The position numbers and the translations under genes are program-made. Positions 28,714 to 40,970 of a stretch of 64,000 bases of DNA are shown here, one piece after another (the stretch's first letter is position 1; each line of letters begins with the position of its first letter). Under the pieces are notes generated by a model that saw nothing but the letters and a program-made list of their open reading frames with translations, was not told the origin of the DNA and did no database searches. Source of the DNA: Actinacidiphila glaucinigra (GTDB taxonomy: Bacteria > Actinomycetota > Actinomycetes > Streptomycetales > Streptomycetaceae); the NCBI RefSeq assembly GCF_900188405.1, contig NZ_FZOF01000030.1, positions 1-64,000 on the forward strand, written 5' to 3'.

Positions 28714-29415
28714 ATGACTCCGACCAGTGCGGACACCGCGTACGGATACGACGACCTCCGGCGGCTGATGTCGCTCATGACCGGCGACGAGAAGCACGGG
28801 CCCGCCGCCACCTCCACCCTCGACGTGCTGTGGGTGCTCTACGACCGCGTGCTGCGGGTGACCCCGCAGACCGCGGAGGACACCGGCCGGGACCGGTTCC
28901 TGCTCTCCAAGGGCCACGGCCCGATGGCGTACTACGCGGTGCTCGCCGCCAAGGGCTTCGTCCCGCAGGAGTGGCTGCCGGGCTTCGGCTCCTTCGGCTC
29001 GCCGCTCGGCCTCCACCCGGACCGGGTGCTCGTGCCGGGGGCCGAGATCGGCTCAGGCTCGCTCGGCCACGGACTGCCGATCGCGGTGGGCAGCGCCCTG
29101 GGGCTGCGGGCGCAGGGCCTGACCGACGCCGCGGTGTGGGTGCTGGTCGGCGACGCCGAACTGGACGAGGGCAGCAACCACGAGGCCGTCGCCTTCGCCG
29201 GCGCCATGGGGCTGGAGGGCCTTCACGTCGTCGCCGTCGACAACACCTCCGCCACCTACCGGCGCCCGGGAGGTCCCGCCTCGCTGTTCGCGGGCGAGGG
29301 CTGGTCCGTGACGAGCGTGGACGGCCGCGACCACGAGGCGCTGTACGAGGCGTTCACCGCGCCGCACCCCGGACGGCCGCACGCCGTCGTCGCCCGAGTC
29401 GAGCCCAAGCGGTGA
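28714..29415 (+). CDS. Transketolase, N-terminal subunit
   Basis: A 233-residue thiamine-diphosphate-binding half of a split transketolase. SKGHGPMAYYAVLA and the ThDP/Mg motif GDAELDEGSNHEA are visible, with GSGSLGHGLPIAVG. It pairs with the next gene to transfer two-carbon units between sugar phosphates, in the pentose phosphate pathway or in a specialised sugar route. The start at MTPTSADTAY is favoured because the upstream TTG lies inside the SoxR box. The spacing from the box suggests possible control by SoxR. Confidence 0.87.
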   Translation: MTPTSADTAYGYDDLRRLMSLMTGDEKHGPAATSTLDVLWVLYDRVLRVTPQTAEDTGRDRFLLSKGHGPMAYYAVLAAKGFVPQEWLPGFGSFGSPLGLHPDRVLVPGAEIGSGSLGHGLPIAVGSALGLRAQGLTDAAVWVLVGDAELDEGSNHEAVAFAGAMGLEGLHVVAVDNTSATYRRPGGPASLFAGEGWSVTSVDGRDHEALYEAFTAPHPGRPHAVVARVEPKR

Positions 29416-29444
29416 CCACCGCCCCGAGCCGAGGAGACCTTCCG

Positions 29445-30386
29445 ATGGACACCATGCGTGACCGCTTCACCGCCGTCGCCGGCCGCCTGCTGGACGAGGA
29501 CCCCAGGCTGGCCGTCGTGCTGGCGGTCATCTCCGGGGAGCGCTTCACGGACGCCGCCCGCCGCCACCCCGACCGGGTGATCGACGTGGGCATCCGCGAG
29601 CAGCTGCTGGTCAGCGTCGCGGGCGGGCTGGCGCTGGCCGGGCTGCGGCCGATCGTCCACACCTTCTGCAGCTTCCTGGTGGAACGCCCCTTCGAGCAGG
29701 TCAAGCTGGACCTGGGGCACCAGGGCGCGGGCGCGGTGCTGGTCAGTTCGGGCGGCTCGTACGACATCGCCGCGGGGGGCCGTACCCACCAGGCCCCCGG
29801 CGACGTCGCCCTGCTGGACACCCTGGACGGCTGGACCGTGCACGTGCCCGGCCACCCGGACGAGGCCGAGGCCCTGATCCGGCACGCGGCGGCCGACGCC
29901 GACAACCGGGTCTACGTACGGCTCAGCGAGCAGTTCAACCGCAGCGCGCGGCCCGTCTCGCCGGGCCGGTTCCGGGTGCTGCGCGAGGGCCGGGCGGGCG
30001 TGGTGGTCGCCGTGGGACCGCTCCTGGACGCCGCGCTGGAGGCGGTCGCGGACCTGGACGTCACCGTGCTGTACGCCTCCACGGTGCGCCCCTTCGACGC
30101 GGCCGGGCTGCGGGCGGCCGTGGCGGGCACGGACGCGGCGGACGTGGTGCTGGTCGAGCCGTACCTGGCGGGCACGTCGGCGTCGTTCGCCGCCGAGGCG
30201 CTGCTCGACCGGCCGCACCGTGTCCTCGCGCTGGGCACCGCCCGGGAGGAGCTGCGCCGGTACGGCACCTGGCAGGAGCACGTGGCGGCGCACGGCCTGG
30301 ACGCCGCCGGTCTGCGGGCGCGGATCGGGGGCTTCCTGGCGGGCTCCCGCCGCCCGGTGGGCCTCGCGGGCTCGGGCGTCGGCTAG
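29445..30386 (+). CDS. Transketolase, C-terminal subunit
   Basis: A 313-residue partner subunit with the pyrimidine-binding domain (RVIDVGIREQLLVSVAGGLALAGLRPIVHTF, containing the activating Glu) and the C-terminal domain (VVVAVGPLLDAALEAV). The start ATG has GAGGAG 8 bases upstream, 29 bases after the N-terminal subunit gene. The overlapping GTG at 29412 would also be coupled but lacks a ribosome site. The two subunits together make up a full transketolase. The stop overlaps that of the convergent aldo-keto reductase by 3 bases. Confidence 0.88.
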   Translation: MDTMRDRFTAVAGRLLDEDPRLAVVLAVISGERFTDAARRHPDRVIDVGIREQLLVSVAGGLALAGLRPIVHTFCSFLVERPFEQVKLDLGHQGAGAVLVSSGGSYDIAAGGRTHQAPGDVALLDTLDGWTVHVPGHPDEAEALIRHAAADADNRVYVRLSEQFNRSARPVSPGRFRVLREGRAGVVVAVGPLLDAALEAVADLDVTVLYASTVRPFDAAGLRAAVAGTDAADVVLVEPYLAGTSASFAAEALLDRPHRVLALGTAREELRRYGTWQEHVAAHGLDAAGLRARIGGFLAGSRRPVGLAGSGVG

Positions 30387-31357
30387 CTCCAGGGCAGTTC
30401 CGCGCGGTGCCGCCAGTACGCCGGGGCCGGTTCGGCCAGAGCGGTCAGCCGGGCCAGTTGCTCCGCGTCGAGCCCGACGGATGCGGCCCGAACGTTGGCG
30501 GTGACCTGGCCGGTGGTGGCGGCGCCGGAGAGCACGACGCCGGCCCAGGGGCGGCGCAGGACCGCGGCGAGGGCCACCGCGTCCGGCGTCGCCCCGGTCT
30601 GGGCGGCCACCTCGGCGAGGGGGGAGTCGGGATCGGCCGTCGCCAGGCGGCCGTTGGCCATGGCCTCCTTGACGATCACGGTCAGTCCGGCGTCGTGGGC
30701 CTCGGCCAGGGCGGGTCCCGCGGAGGGCTCCATCAGGTTGTAGGTGGCCTGCACGACGGTGAACAGGCGCCGTCCTTCCACCGTCACCTTCAGCGCCGCG
30801 CGGATCGCCTCGGCCTGCAGCGGACCGCTGGTGGACAGTCCGACGGCCACCCCGTCGGCCGCCAGCCGGGCGAGGCGTGCGTGCAGGTCGCGGTCGGCGA
30901 GGGCCGGGCTGTCCGGGGTGACGGAGTGGATCTGGTAGAGGTCGAGGCGGTCGCCGAGCAGGGCGCGGGTCTCGGCGATCTGCCGGTCGTAGGTGGCGGC
31001 GCTGTGGTCCTTGACCTCGTGCACCTCGGCGTCGGCCCGCCAGCCGGCCGTGTAGGTGTAACCCCATTTGCTGCCGATCAGCACGTCGGCGGCCTCGGGG
31101 TGGGCGTCCAGCCAGCTCGCGAGGAACTCCTCGGCCAGGCCGTAGGAGCGGGCCGCGTCGAAGTAGCGGATGCCGAGCGCGTAGGCGGTGTCGAGGACGG
31201 CGTGGGCGCGGTCGCGCATCGCCTCGACGGTGCGGTCGGCGGGCAGGTCGGCGGCGCGGCCGAGGTCGATGTAGGCGGGGCGGCCGACGGCGGCGAGGCC
31301 GAGACCCAGCCGCGGCAGGGGGGCGGTGACGAGTCGTTCGAAGGGCACGGTCGCCAC
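30383..31357 (-). CDS. Aldo/keto reductase
   Basis: A 324-residue AKR of the class often annotated D-threo-aldose 1-dehydrogenase-like. The catalytic Asp-Tyr segment RYFDAARSYGLAEEFL, the Lys region VLIGSKWGY and the His region YQIHSV are all present, completing the DYKH tetrad, followed by C-terminal NADPH-binding elements. It oxidises or reduces sugar or aldehyde carbonyls. It begins with GTG at 31357. The family start at MATVPFERL is typical. Its end overlaps the transketolase end, and together they may handle related sugar substrates. Confidence 0.87.
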   Translation of the reverse strand: MATVPFERLVTAPLPRLGLGLAAVGRPAYIDLGRAADLPADRTVEAMRDRAHAVLDTAYALGIRYFDAARSYGLAEEFLASWLDAHPEAADVLIGSKWGYTYTAGWRADAEVHEVKDHSAATYDRQIAETRALLGDRLDLYQIHSVTPDSPALADRDLHARLARLAADGVAVGLSTSGPLQAEAIRAALKVTVEGRRLFTVVQATYNLMEPSAGPALAEAHDAGLTVIVKEAMANGRLATADPDSPLAEVAAQTGATPDAVALAAVLRRPWAGVVLSGAATTGQVTANVRAASVGLDAEQLARLTALAEPAPAYWRHRAELPWS

Positions 31358-31467
31358 CGTACTCCCGGTGGAGTACGCCGATCCGGTGCCTGAGGCGGAC
31401 GTCGCGAGTGATCACCGGAATGCATAGTGGGAGCGTCACACCCGTCGTCCCCGTCCGAGGATCACGC

Positions 31468-34139
<2,672 letters not shown>

Positions 34140-34143
<4 letters not shown>

Positions 34144-34994
34144 CCGAGACCCTGGAACTGGCCGAAGGGTACCGTCCGGGCCGCACGCTCCCGCTGCGGG
34201 TCGAGGCGGTACGGCAGTTGCTGCGGCGCCGCACGCTCGTCGCGTTCGCCGTCGTGCTCGGCCTGCCCGTGATCGTGTGGGCGGCCTTCGCCATCGGCGG
34301 CACCCCGCGGGGCCGGAACTCCGGCCCGACGATGATGGACGTGGCCACCGCCTCCGGCGTCAACTTCTCGCTGGCGGTGCTCTTCGTCTCCTCCGGCTTC
34401 CTGCTGACCATCCCGGTCGCCCTGTTCTTCGGCGACACGATCGCCTCGGAGGCCAACTGGTCCTCCCTGCGGTACCTGCTGGCCGCCCCGGTGCCCCGCG
34501 CCCGGCTGCTCGCCTCCAAGGCGCTGGTGTCCCTGGTCTTCAGCGCGGCCGCCGTGCTGGCGCTGCCCGCGGTGGCGCTCGGCGTCGGCACGCTCGCCTA
34601 CGGCTGGGGCGACCTGGAGCTCACCACGGCCGGCGCGCTGCCCCCGGGCACCGCGACGGGCCGGCTCGCGATCGCCGCCCTGTACGTCTTCGTGGGGCAA
34701 CTGGCCGTCGCGGGCTTCGCCCTCTGGCTGTCCACGCTCACCGACGCGCCGCTGGGGGCGGTCGGCGGGGCCGTGGGTGTCGCGATCCTCTCCAACATCC
34801 TGGACGCGATCACGGCGCTGGGCTCGCTGCGGGACGTCCTGCCGACGCACTGGCAGTACGCCTGGATCGACGCGCTCCAGCCGAGGCTGGAGTGGTCGGG
34901 CATGCTCAAGGGCACGTCGGTGTCGCTGTCCTTCGCGGTGGTGTTCGTCGCGCTGGCCTTCCGCGGCTTCCGCGGGAAGGACATCGTGTCCTGA
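34140..34994 (+). CDS. ABC-2 type transporter permease
   Basis: A 284-residue integral membrane protein of the ABC-2 permease type, with around six hydrophobic segments and the typical FFGDTIASEANWSSLRYLLAAPVPRARLLASKAL stretch. It is the membrane partner of the ATPase domain in the preceding fusion protein: GTG at 34140 overlaps that gene's stop. Together they could form a lipid, peptide or drug exporter whose external hydrolase acts on the exported or an imported substrate. The substrate is unknown. Confidence 0.88.
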
Positions 34995-35026
34995 GGGGCG
35001 GGACCGGGATCCGAGGGCGGTGGAGG

Positions 35027-35368
35027 GTGGAGGAGCCGGAGTACGGCGTGCTGCTGACCGGTGCCGGTGAGGCGGACCGGAAGCTGGACGTCGTGCGGGC
35101 GCTTCGGTCCGTGACGGGGCTGAGCGCCTGGCGCAGCAGTCGGCTCCTGGACTCCGTACCGCTCATGGTTATGGAGGATGTTTCGCTGGGGGTGGCCGAG
35201 GACGCCGCGCGGCTGCTCGAGGCGGCCGGAGCCGGTGCCCGGGTGCGCTGCACATGGAGCGGGTGCGTCTTCGCCCCCGGATCCGGCCCCGGTGGCGAGC
35301 AGCCGTGCACGCCTCCCGACTGGTCGGCGGAGGGCTGCCCGCCGGCACGCCGCGCCCTCCGCCGCTGA
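35027..35368 (+). CDS. Stand-alone ribosomal protein L7/L12 C-terminal-like domain protein
   Basis: A 113-residue protein. Residues 4-75 resemble the C-terminal domain of bL12: YGVLLTGAGEADRKLDVVRALRSVTGLSAWRSSRLLDSVP..., then EDAARLLEAAGAGARVRC (compare the bL12 pattern xIxxAGxxKxxVIKxVRxxTGLGLKEAKxLVExxP...EAGAxVxxx). The L10-binding N-terminal domain of L12 is absent, so it is not a ribosomal stalk protein. The tail contains several Cys. GTG at 35027 with GAGGG about 9 bases upstream is the likely start. Function is unknown. It is 32 bases after the permease and may be in the same transcript. Confidence 0.65.
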   Translation: MEEPEYGVLLTGAGEADRKLDVVRALRSVTGLSAWRSSRLLDSVPLMVMEDVSLGVAEDAARLLEAAGAGARVRCTWSGCVFAPGSGPGGEQPCTPPDWSAEGCPPARRALRR

Positions 35369-35372
35369 GCCG

Positions 35373-37145
35373 TCACACCGGGCTGCCCACCGCCCCGACG
35401 GGCGGCGCCGGGGCTTCGGCGGACGGGTCGGCGCCCCAGGCCGCGGCGCACAGTGCGCGGGAGAGTTCGTCGGAGTAGACGGCGGCGGCGAGCCAGGCGA
35501 GGGCGAAGCGTTCGGTGTCGGCGGGCAGGAGGCGGCCGAAGGCGTCGCGGCCGCGGTCGGCCGCGGCGCGGTGGAGGTCGTCGATCAGGTCCGCGGCGGT
35601 CGGCAGGGCGGCGCGGCGCAGGCGCCTGGTGTCGGGGGACGAACTCGTGGGCAGGGCGAGGACCCGGCGGCCGCCGGAGGCGGCCTGGTGGACGCGGCGG
35701 AGCAGAAGATGGACCGGGGCCTCGTCGGGCGCGTCGGGGGCCGGCAGGGGGACCGCCGCTGCGCCGGCGGGGAGGTCGGCGCGCTGCAGGCGGTCCAGGC
35801 CGGTGTCGACGCGGGCCTCGGGGTCGGCCGGGTGGCTGGTGGCCAGCAGCAGCGCGCGGGGGTGCGGGGCGGGGTCGAGCCGGGCGATGACACGCAGCCG
35901 GGTGCCCGGCGCGTCCGCGAGCAGCCGCAGGTTGTCGCGGTGGGGCAGCGCGGGGTGGTCGTGCGCGGCGGCGAGCCGGATCGTCAGGTCGCCGCACCGG
36001 GCGAGGAGGCAGTCGCCGCCGGCCTCGCGGACGGTGCCGACGAGGGTGACGTCGAGGAAGAGCAGGCCGTCGCCGGCGCCGAGGGCGCGCACGGCCTGCT
36101 CGGCGACGGGCACCCGCCACAGGCGGTCCAGGGGCTCGGCCGTCCAGGCGGCGCCGGATGCCCGTACGGCGCGGACGGCGGCGCCCGCGCCGAGCCGGCC
36201 GGTGGGCGAGACCGTCGCGCCGGACACGGCCAGGCCCGCGCGGGAGAGTTCGCGGTGGGTGAGGGCGGTGTCGCCGATGCGCACGGCCCGGTCGGCGGCG
36301 CCCGTCGCTCGGCCGGGGCCGCCGGGGGCGACGTCGGAGACGGTGCAGAGGCGGCCGTCGGCGTCCGTCGTCCAGGTGACGGCGCCAGCGTAGCCGCTCG
36401 CGGTGAGGACCGGCTCGGAGAACAGCCCGTACAGCCGCAGCGAGCCGTCGGGGGTGTACGGCTGCCGGGCGGTGCCGCGTACGGCGGCCAGCTCGGTGCC
36501 GTTGGCGTGGGGCACGCGGTGCGCGGTGCCGAGGAGTTCGCGGAGCGCGGCCACCAGGTCGGCGAGGCGGTGTCCGGGGTCTGCGGCGCGGGCGGCGCGC
36601 AGCCGGGTGACGACGGAGACCGCCGCGGCCGCGGCGCGGGGCAGTCCGGCCAGCCGGGCGGAGTGCGCCGCCCTGAGCAGTTCGGCCTGGACGACTGCGC
36701 CGGAGCCGTCGATGCCCGCGTCGAGGGCGGCGGCGCCCGCGGCGCGCAGGGCGCCGGCGGCGGCCCGCTGCTCCGGGGTGGCGGTCTCGGGCTCGGCTGC
36801 GGGCGCCGTCTCCCCCTCGGGCTCCGGCAGGGCTCCTTCGGCTGCCGTTCCGGGGGCCTCGGCGACGGGTGCGGCCGACGCTGCGGCGGCGCGGTGCAGG
36901 CAGTCCGGGGCGAGCAGGCAGCCGCAGCGGACGTCCGCGGCCCGGGTCACCGTGCCGCCGGGGGCGAGGAGTTCGAGGTCGGTGTCGTCGTCGACGGAGA
37001 TCCGCACGATGTCGCCGTCGACGACGACCGGGCGGGCCTCGAGCTTGGCCACGGAGGCGTCGAGGCGCTTGCGCAGCCGCGGCGAGAGGGCCTCGACGAG
37101 TTCCGCGGTCACGGCGGGCGCGACCGGGGGTAGTTGCCGGCTCAT
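35373..37145 (-). CDS. SWIM zinc-finger domain protein
   Basis: A 590-residue protein with a SWIM zinc finger at residues 74-84 (CGC then CLH, that is CxCx5CxH). The rest is alpha/beta with no named domain; segments such as VYGLFSEPVL-like strands (LRLYGLFSEP) and IRLAAAHDHPALPHRDNLRLLA recur in the family. SWIM domains bind DNA or protein. The gene is the last of the five-gene MoxR/VWA operon and corresponds by domain content to yehQ of E. coli. The ATG overlaps the stop of the VWA fusion gene (ATGA). Confidence 0.85.
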   Translation of the reverse strand: MSRQLPPVAPAVTAELVEALSPRLRKRLDASVAKLEARPVVVDGDIVRISVDDDTDLELLAPGGTVTRAADVRCGCLLAPDCLHRAAAASAAPVAEAPGTAAEGALPEPEGETAPAAEPETATPEQRAAAGALRAAGAAALDAGIDGSGAVVQAELLRAAHSARLAGLPRAAAAAVSVVTRLRAARAADPGHRLADLVAALRELLGTAHRVPHANGTELAAVRGTARQPYTPDGSLRLYGLFSEPVLTASGYAGAVTWTTDADGRLCTVSDVAPGGPGRATGAADRAVRIGDTALTHRELSRAGLAVSGATVSPTGRLGAGAAVRAVRASGAAWTAEPLDRLWRVPVAEQAVRALGAGDGLLFLDVTLVGTVREAGGDCLLARCGDLTIRLAAAHDHPALPHRDNLRLLADAPGTRLRVIARLDPAPHPRALLLATSHPADPEARVDTGLDRLQRADLPAGAAAVPLPAPDAPDEAPVHLLLRRVHQAASGGRRVLALPTSSSPDTRRLRRAALPTAADLIDDLHRAAADRGRDAFGRLLPADTERFALAWLAAAVYSDELSRALCAAAWGADPSAEAPAPPVGAVGSPV

Positions 37146-40100
37146 GTGATCTTCTCCCCTACCCAGCGGGCGAGTTCGAGGGGGCTGAGGGCGGCGACCG
37201 GCATGCCCGCGGCGACGAGCTGCCCGGCGACGCCGGTGGAGTAGCGGGGGCGCCCGGCGTCGTCGAGGCTGGCGCAGCCCAGGACGTGGCAGCCGGCTCC
37301 GACCAGGGCGCGGACCTCGGCCAGGAGGCCGCCGAGCGGATACCCCTCCTCGAAGTCGCTGACGACCACGACGAGGGTGCGGGAGGGCACGGTCACCAGC
37401 TCGCGGGCGTGCCGCAGCCCGGCGGCGATGTGGGTGCCGCCGCCGACGCTCACCTCCAGGAGGAGGGAGAGCGGGTCCGCCACGTGGTCGGTGAGGTCGA
37501 TGACCTCGGTGGAGAACGCCAGGAAGTGCGTGGACAGGGTGGGCACCCCGGCCAGGACGGAGGCGGTGAGCGCGGCCCAGATCGTGGAGGCCTCCATGGA
37601 CCCCGACACGTCCGTCACCAGGATCAGCCGCCAGTCGGCGGCCCGTTGCGCCCGGGCGCGGAAGACCGGACGCTCCGGGATCACCTGGACGGTGCCGTCG
37701 GGCGCGCGGCGCGCGGTGGCCAGGTTGGCGCGCAGCGTACGGGGCAGGTCGAGGCCGCCGCCGGGGCGCCGGCTGGGTCGCGGCAGGGCTGTGCCGTGCA
37801 GCGCCGGGCGCAGCCGGGTGGCGAGTTGGCGGGTGAGTGCCTCGACCAGGCGCCGTACGAGCGGGCGCAGCGCGGCCAGCCGGGCCTCCGGCAGTCCGCC
37901 CGCGTGGCGCAGGACGGTGCGCAGCAGGTCGACGGAGGGGCGCACGCTGTCGGGGTCGAGTTCGGCGACCACGTCCTTGCGGCCGGACGCGGCGGCGGTC
38001 GCCAGCACCTCCTCGCGGATGCCGGGCCCGAACAGCGCCGCAAGCTCCTCGGACCACTCGCGCACCCCGGGGTAGGGCGCCTCACGGCCACCGCGGTCGC
38101 CCGCCGCGCCGTGGCCGCCGAGGTCGCCGCGGCTGCCCTCGCCCCGGCCGTTGCCGTACAGCTCGTCCAGCGCGGTGGCCAGGGCGGCGGCGGAGGGCGG
38201 CAGACGGTCGCCCCGGCGGCCCAGCACGAGGCGCCACCGGGCGGCGGGCGCGAGGGTGCGGGCCGCGGCGGGGTCCTCGCCCGGCCCACCGGGGGTGGTG
38301 GCGGACCGTTGTGTGCCCGGCGACGCCGGGCCGACCGGGCCCGCGACGCCGTCGACCGCCGGGCCCGCCGTCCCACCCTCGCGGGTGGTGGCATGGACGG
38401 CAGCTACGAACCCGGTACCTGAGGCACTGCCGGCGGAGGTGGCCGGCCCTGCGGTCGGGCCATGGCGGCGACCGGTCGCGTCGGGGGTGACGGCACCGTG
38501 CGACACACCCGGCGACGCCATGGCAGCCTGCTCGTGCGTGGCGGCCGGCTCCGCGGGAACCACCGCTGCCGTGGCGGCCGTCGGCGCCGCCTCGGACCGC
38601 TCGCGAGGGAGCAGGGCGAGCCGGGCCAGGGCCGCGCGGGCGGCGAGGTCGGCGCGGGTCCAGGTGGCGAGGGCGACCGGGTCGACGCCCGCGGTGTCGG
38701 CGATGCCCTCGGCGTCCAGGCGTTCCTCGACGGCGGCCAGGAGGCGGTCGCGGGCGGCGGGGCTGAGGGTGTCGAAGCCGCCGCGAAGGGCCGGGAGCCG
38801 GGAGAGGAACGCCCGGTCGGGCAGGTCGCCGACGCGGTCGAGCAGGGGTTCCAGCGCGGGCGGGGCCGCCTCCAGCAGCGGGCCGGCCGCCGTCAGCAGC
38901 CCGGTCAGCCGGGCGGTGAGGGCGGCGCGGGAGTCGGGGTCGCCCGCCGCGTCGACCCAGGACGCGGCACGGGCGCCGAGGGTCTCGGCCGTCTCGTGCC
39001 CGAGGAGGACCCGGACGGCGCCCGCCGCGCCGCGCATGAGCGGGGAGCCGTCCGCGGCGAGCCGTGCGAGCGCGTCGGTGAGCCGGACGCCGCCCAGGAG
39101 GTCGGCGCGGTGGGCGAGTTCGAGCAGCGCGTGCGCGTCGGCGGGGTCCTCGGAGCCGGTGAGGCCGTCCACCTGGCGGACCGCCGCCGCGGTCAGCAGC
39201 CCGGCGACGGCGGTGACGCGGGCGGCGCGGGCCTCGTCGGCGCCGAGCCCGGCGATGTGCCCGGCCCGAACCCGGTCCAGCAGGGCGAGTCCCGCGAGGA
39301 GTTCGGGAAGGGTGCCGGAGGCGGGAAGCACCTCGCCGGTCTCGGCGAGGCGTTCCCCGGCGAGCGCGGGCAGCCCGCACTCCGCGGCCTGGGCCAGTCC
39401 GGCGAGGGTCTGCGCCGCCGTGGGGCCGCCCTCGTCCGTCTCCTGGCGGCGCCGCTCGCGCAGTACGCCTTCGGCGGCCTGGAGGGCGGTGACGCCGCGG
39501 ACCCCGGCGGCGGTGAGCATGGCCGCGGTGGCGGGTGTCCAGCGGACCTCCCATCGGGTGGTGAGGCCCTCGGTGCCGGCCGCTCCCCTGACGTCCGTCG
39601 GTTCGGCGTAGGGCACGCCGCACACGGTGAGCCTGCGCAGCAGGAGTTCGCGGCGGCGGTCGAGATCGGAGCGGAGCGGGTCCAGCCGCAGGTCCCGGGC
39701 GTCGGCCGGGGCCGCGGCGTCCGGGCCGGGGGCGGGCAGGCCCAGTGCGGCCAGTTCCGCCTCGACGGCGGGGGCGAGGCCGCTGCGCGGCGCGCCGGGC
39801 GCGGGGCGGCCGCCGCGGGTGCCGACCAGCACGCGTTCCATGGCACGCGCCACTGCCCGTCCGCGGCCGTACGGCTCCCCCTGGGCCAGCACGGTCTGCA
39901 CCGCCTCGACGAGCTCTCCCCGGCCGGCCGCGGGCAGCCCGCGGAGCCGGGCGAGGTCACCGGCGAGCCGGCTGATCTCGCGCGCGTCGGCGGGGCCCGA
40001 TGGGTGCCCCTGGGAGCGCAGTTCGGCGCAGATGCGGACTGCGGCCCGGGTCAGCACCTCGTCGAGGGCTCCGGGGTCGCCGGCCGCCTCCAGCACCATG

Positions 40101-40966
40101 TGCTGCCACTCGGGGTCTCGGATGCCCGCCGGATAGCCGGAGCGCTCGTCCAGCAGCGGGTACGCGTAGGGGATCAGGGAGGTCGTCCAGGCCGCGCCGC
40201 CCTGCGGTGCGTGCGGTGCGTCCGGGGCTTCCGGCTCGTCCTCGGGGGCGGTGCCCCGCGGCCACAGACCGGCCGGGACGAGGGCCGGCGCGTGGAAGGC
40301 GCCGACGACGACGGCCACGCGGCGGCCGTCCGCGACGGCCTCGGCGACGCGGGCCCGCATCCACTGCTCGCGGCGCAGGTCGAGGGCGGGGACGCCGGCG
40401 CCCTCGGCGGTGTCCCGGCGCAGCGCCCAGCCCGTCAGGAGCGCGGCACGGCGAAGGGCTTCGGGCGGCGAGCCCGGGGCGGTGGCCTCGACGAGGCGGT
40501 CCCACAGGTCGTCGCCGGGGCGGCCGGTGAGCCGGGCGCGCAGAGCGGTGTGGAGCCCGGGCCGTGGGTCGGCCGCCGGGGCCGTCGTGCGTCCGGCGTC
40601 CCAGGCGCGGTCGGCGAGCGGCAGGTCGCAGGCGACGACGGGGACGCCGCACCGCGCCGCCCAGCGGACGGCGGCGAGTTCGGGCGAGAAGTCGGCGAAG
40701 GGGTAGAAGGCGGGGCCGCCGCCCCCGTCGCCGGGGGCGGCGGCGAGGGCGACGGGGGCCCGGGTGTCCTCGTGGGCGAGCCAGGGCAGCCACTCCTGCA
40801 TCTCGCCGGGGAGTTCGACGAGCAGCACGTCGGGCTCGGCCCCGTCGAGCAGGGCGGGCAGCGCGGCCGCCAGAGACGGGGCGTGGTGCCGTACGCCGAC
40901 GAGGTAGGGCGCCGACGGGTCGGTGAGGACCGCGGCGGCCTCGTCCGGGGTGAGGGGCAGGGACAC
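37142..40966 (-). CDS. DUF5682-VWA fusion protein
   Basis: A 1274-residue fusion. The N-terminal 790 or so residues are a DUF5682-type region (VLTDPSAPYLVGVRHHAPSLAAALPALL, LLVELPGEMQEWL), which corresponds to YehM. A Gly/Ala/Pro-rich linker follows, then the YehP-like part starts at about 850 (RWRLVLGRRGD, LDELYGNGRGEG) and carries a C-terminal VWA domain with MIDAS DVSGS near residue 1117, GGTH and VSDFEEG. It probably binds the MoxR ATPase encoded just upstream, as MoxR-VWA pairs do. GTG at 40966 lies 4 bases after the MoxR stop, and its own stop overlaps the SWIM gene. Confidence 0.85.
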   Translation of the reverse strand: MSLPLTPDEAAAVLTDPSAPYLVGVRHHAPSLAAALPALLDGAEPDVLLVELPGEMQEWLPWLAHEDTRAPVALAAAPGDGGGGPAFYPFADFSPELAAVRWAARCGVPVVACDLPLADRAWDAGRTTAPAADPRPGLHTALRARLTGRPGDDLWDRLVEATAPGSPPEALRRAALLTGWALRRDTAEGAGVPALDLRREQWMRARVAEAVADGRRVAVVVGAFHAPALVPAGLWPRGTAPEDEPEAPDAPHAPQGGAAWTTSLIPYAYPLLDERSGYPAGIRDPEWQHMVLEAAGDPGALDEVLTRAAVRICAELRSQGHPSGPADAREISRLAGDLARLRGLPAAGRGELVEAVQTVLAQGEPYGRGRAVARAMERVLVGTRGGRPAPGAPRSGLAPAVEAELAALGLPAPGPDAAAPADARDLRLDPLRSDLDRRRELLLRRLTVCGVPYAEPTDVRGAAGTEGLTTRWEVRWTPATAAMLTAAGVRGVTALQAAEGVLRERRRQETDEGGPTAAQTLAGLAQAAECGLPALAGERLAETGEVLPASGTLPELLAGLALLDRVRAGHIAGLGADEARAARVTAVAGLLTAAAVRQVDGLTGSEDPADAHALLELAHRADLLGGVRLTDALARLAADGSPLMRGAAGAVRVLLGHETAETLGARAASWVDAAGDPDSRAALTARLTGLLTAAGPLLEAAPPALEPLLDRVGDLPDRAFLSRLPALRGGFDTLSPAARDRLLAAVEERLDAEGIADTAGVDPVALATWTRADLAARAALARLALLPRERSEAAPTAATAAVVPAEPAATHEQAAMASPGVSHGAVTPDATGRRHGPTAGPATSAGSASGTGFVAAVHATTREGGTAGPAVDGVAGPVGPASPGTQRSATTPGGPGEDPAAARTLAPAARWRLVLGRRGDRLPPSAAALATALDELYGNGRGEGSRGDLGGHGAAGDRGGREAPYPGVREWSEELAALFGPGIREEVLATAAASGRKDVVAELDPDSVRPSVDLLRTVLRHAGGLPEARLAALRPLVRRLVEALTRQLATRLRPALHGTALPRPSRRPGGGLDLPRTLRANLATARRAPDGTVQVIPERPVFRARAQRAADWRLILVTDVSGSMEASTIWAALTASVLAGVPTLSTHFLAFSTEVIDLTDHVADPLSLLLEVSVGGGTHIAAGLRHARELVTVPSRTLVVVVSDFEEGYPLGGLLAEVRALVGAGCHVLGCASLDDAGRPRYSTGVAGQLVAAGMPVAALSPLELARWVGEKIT

Positions 40967-40970
40967 GGGC

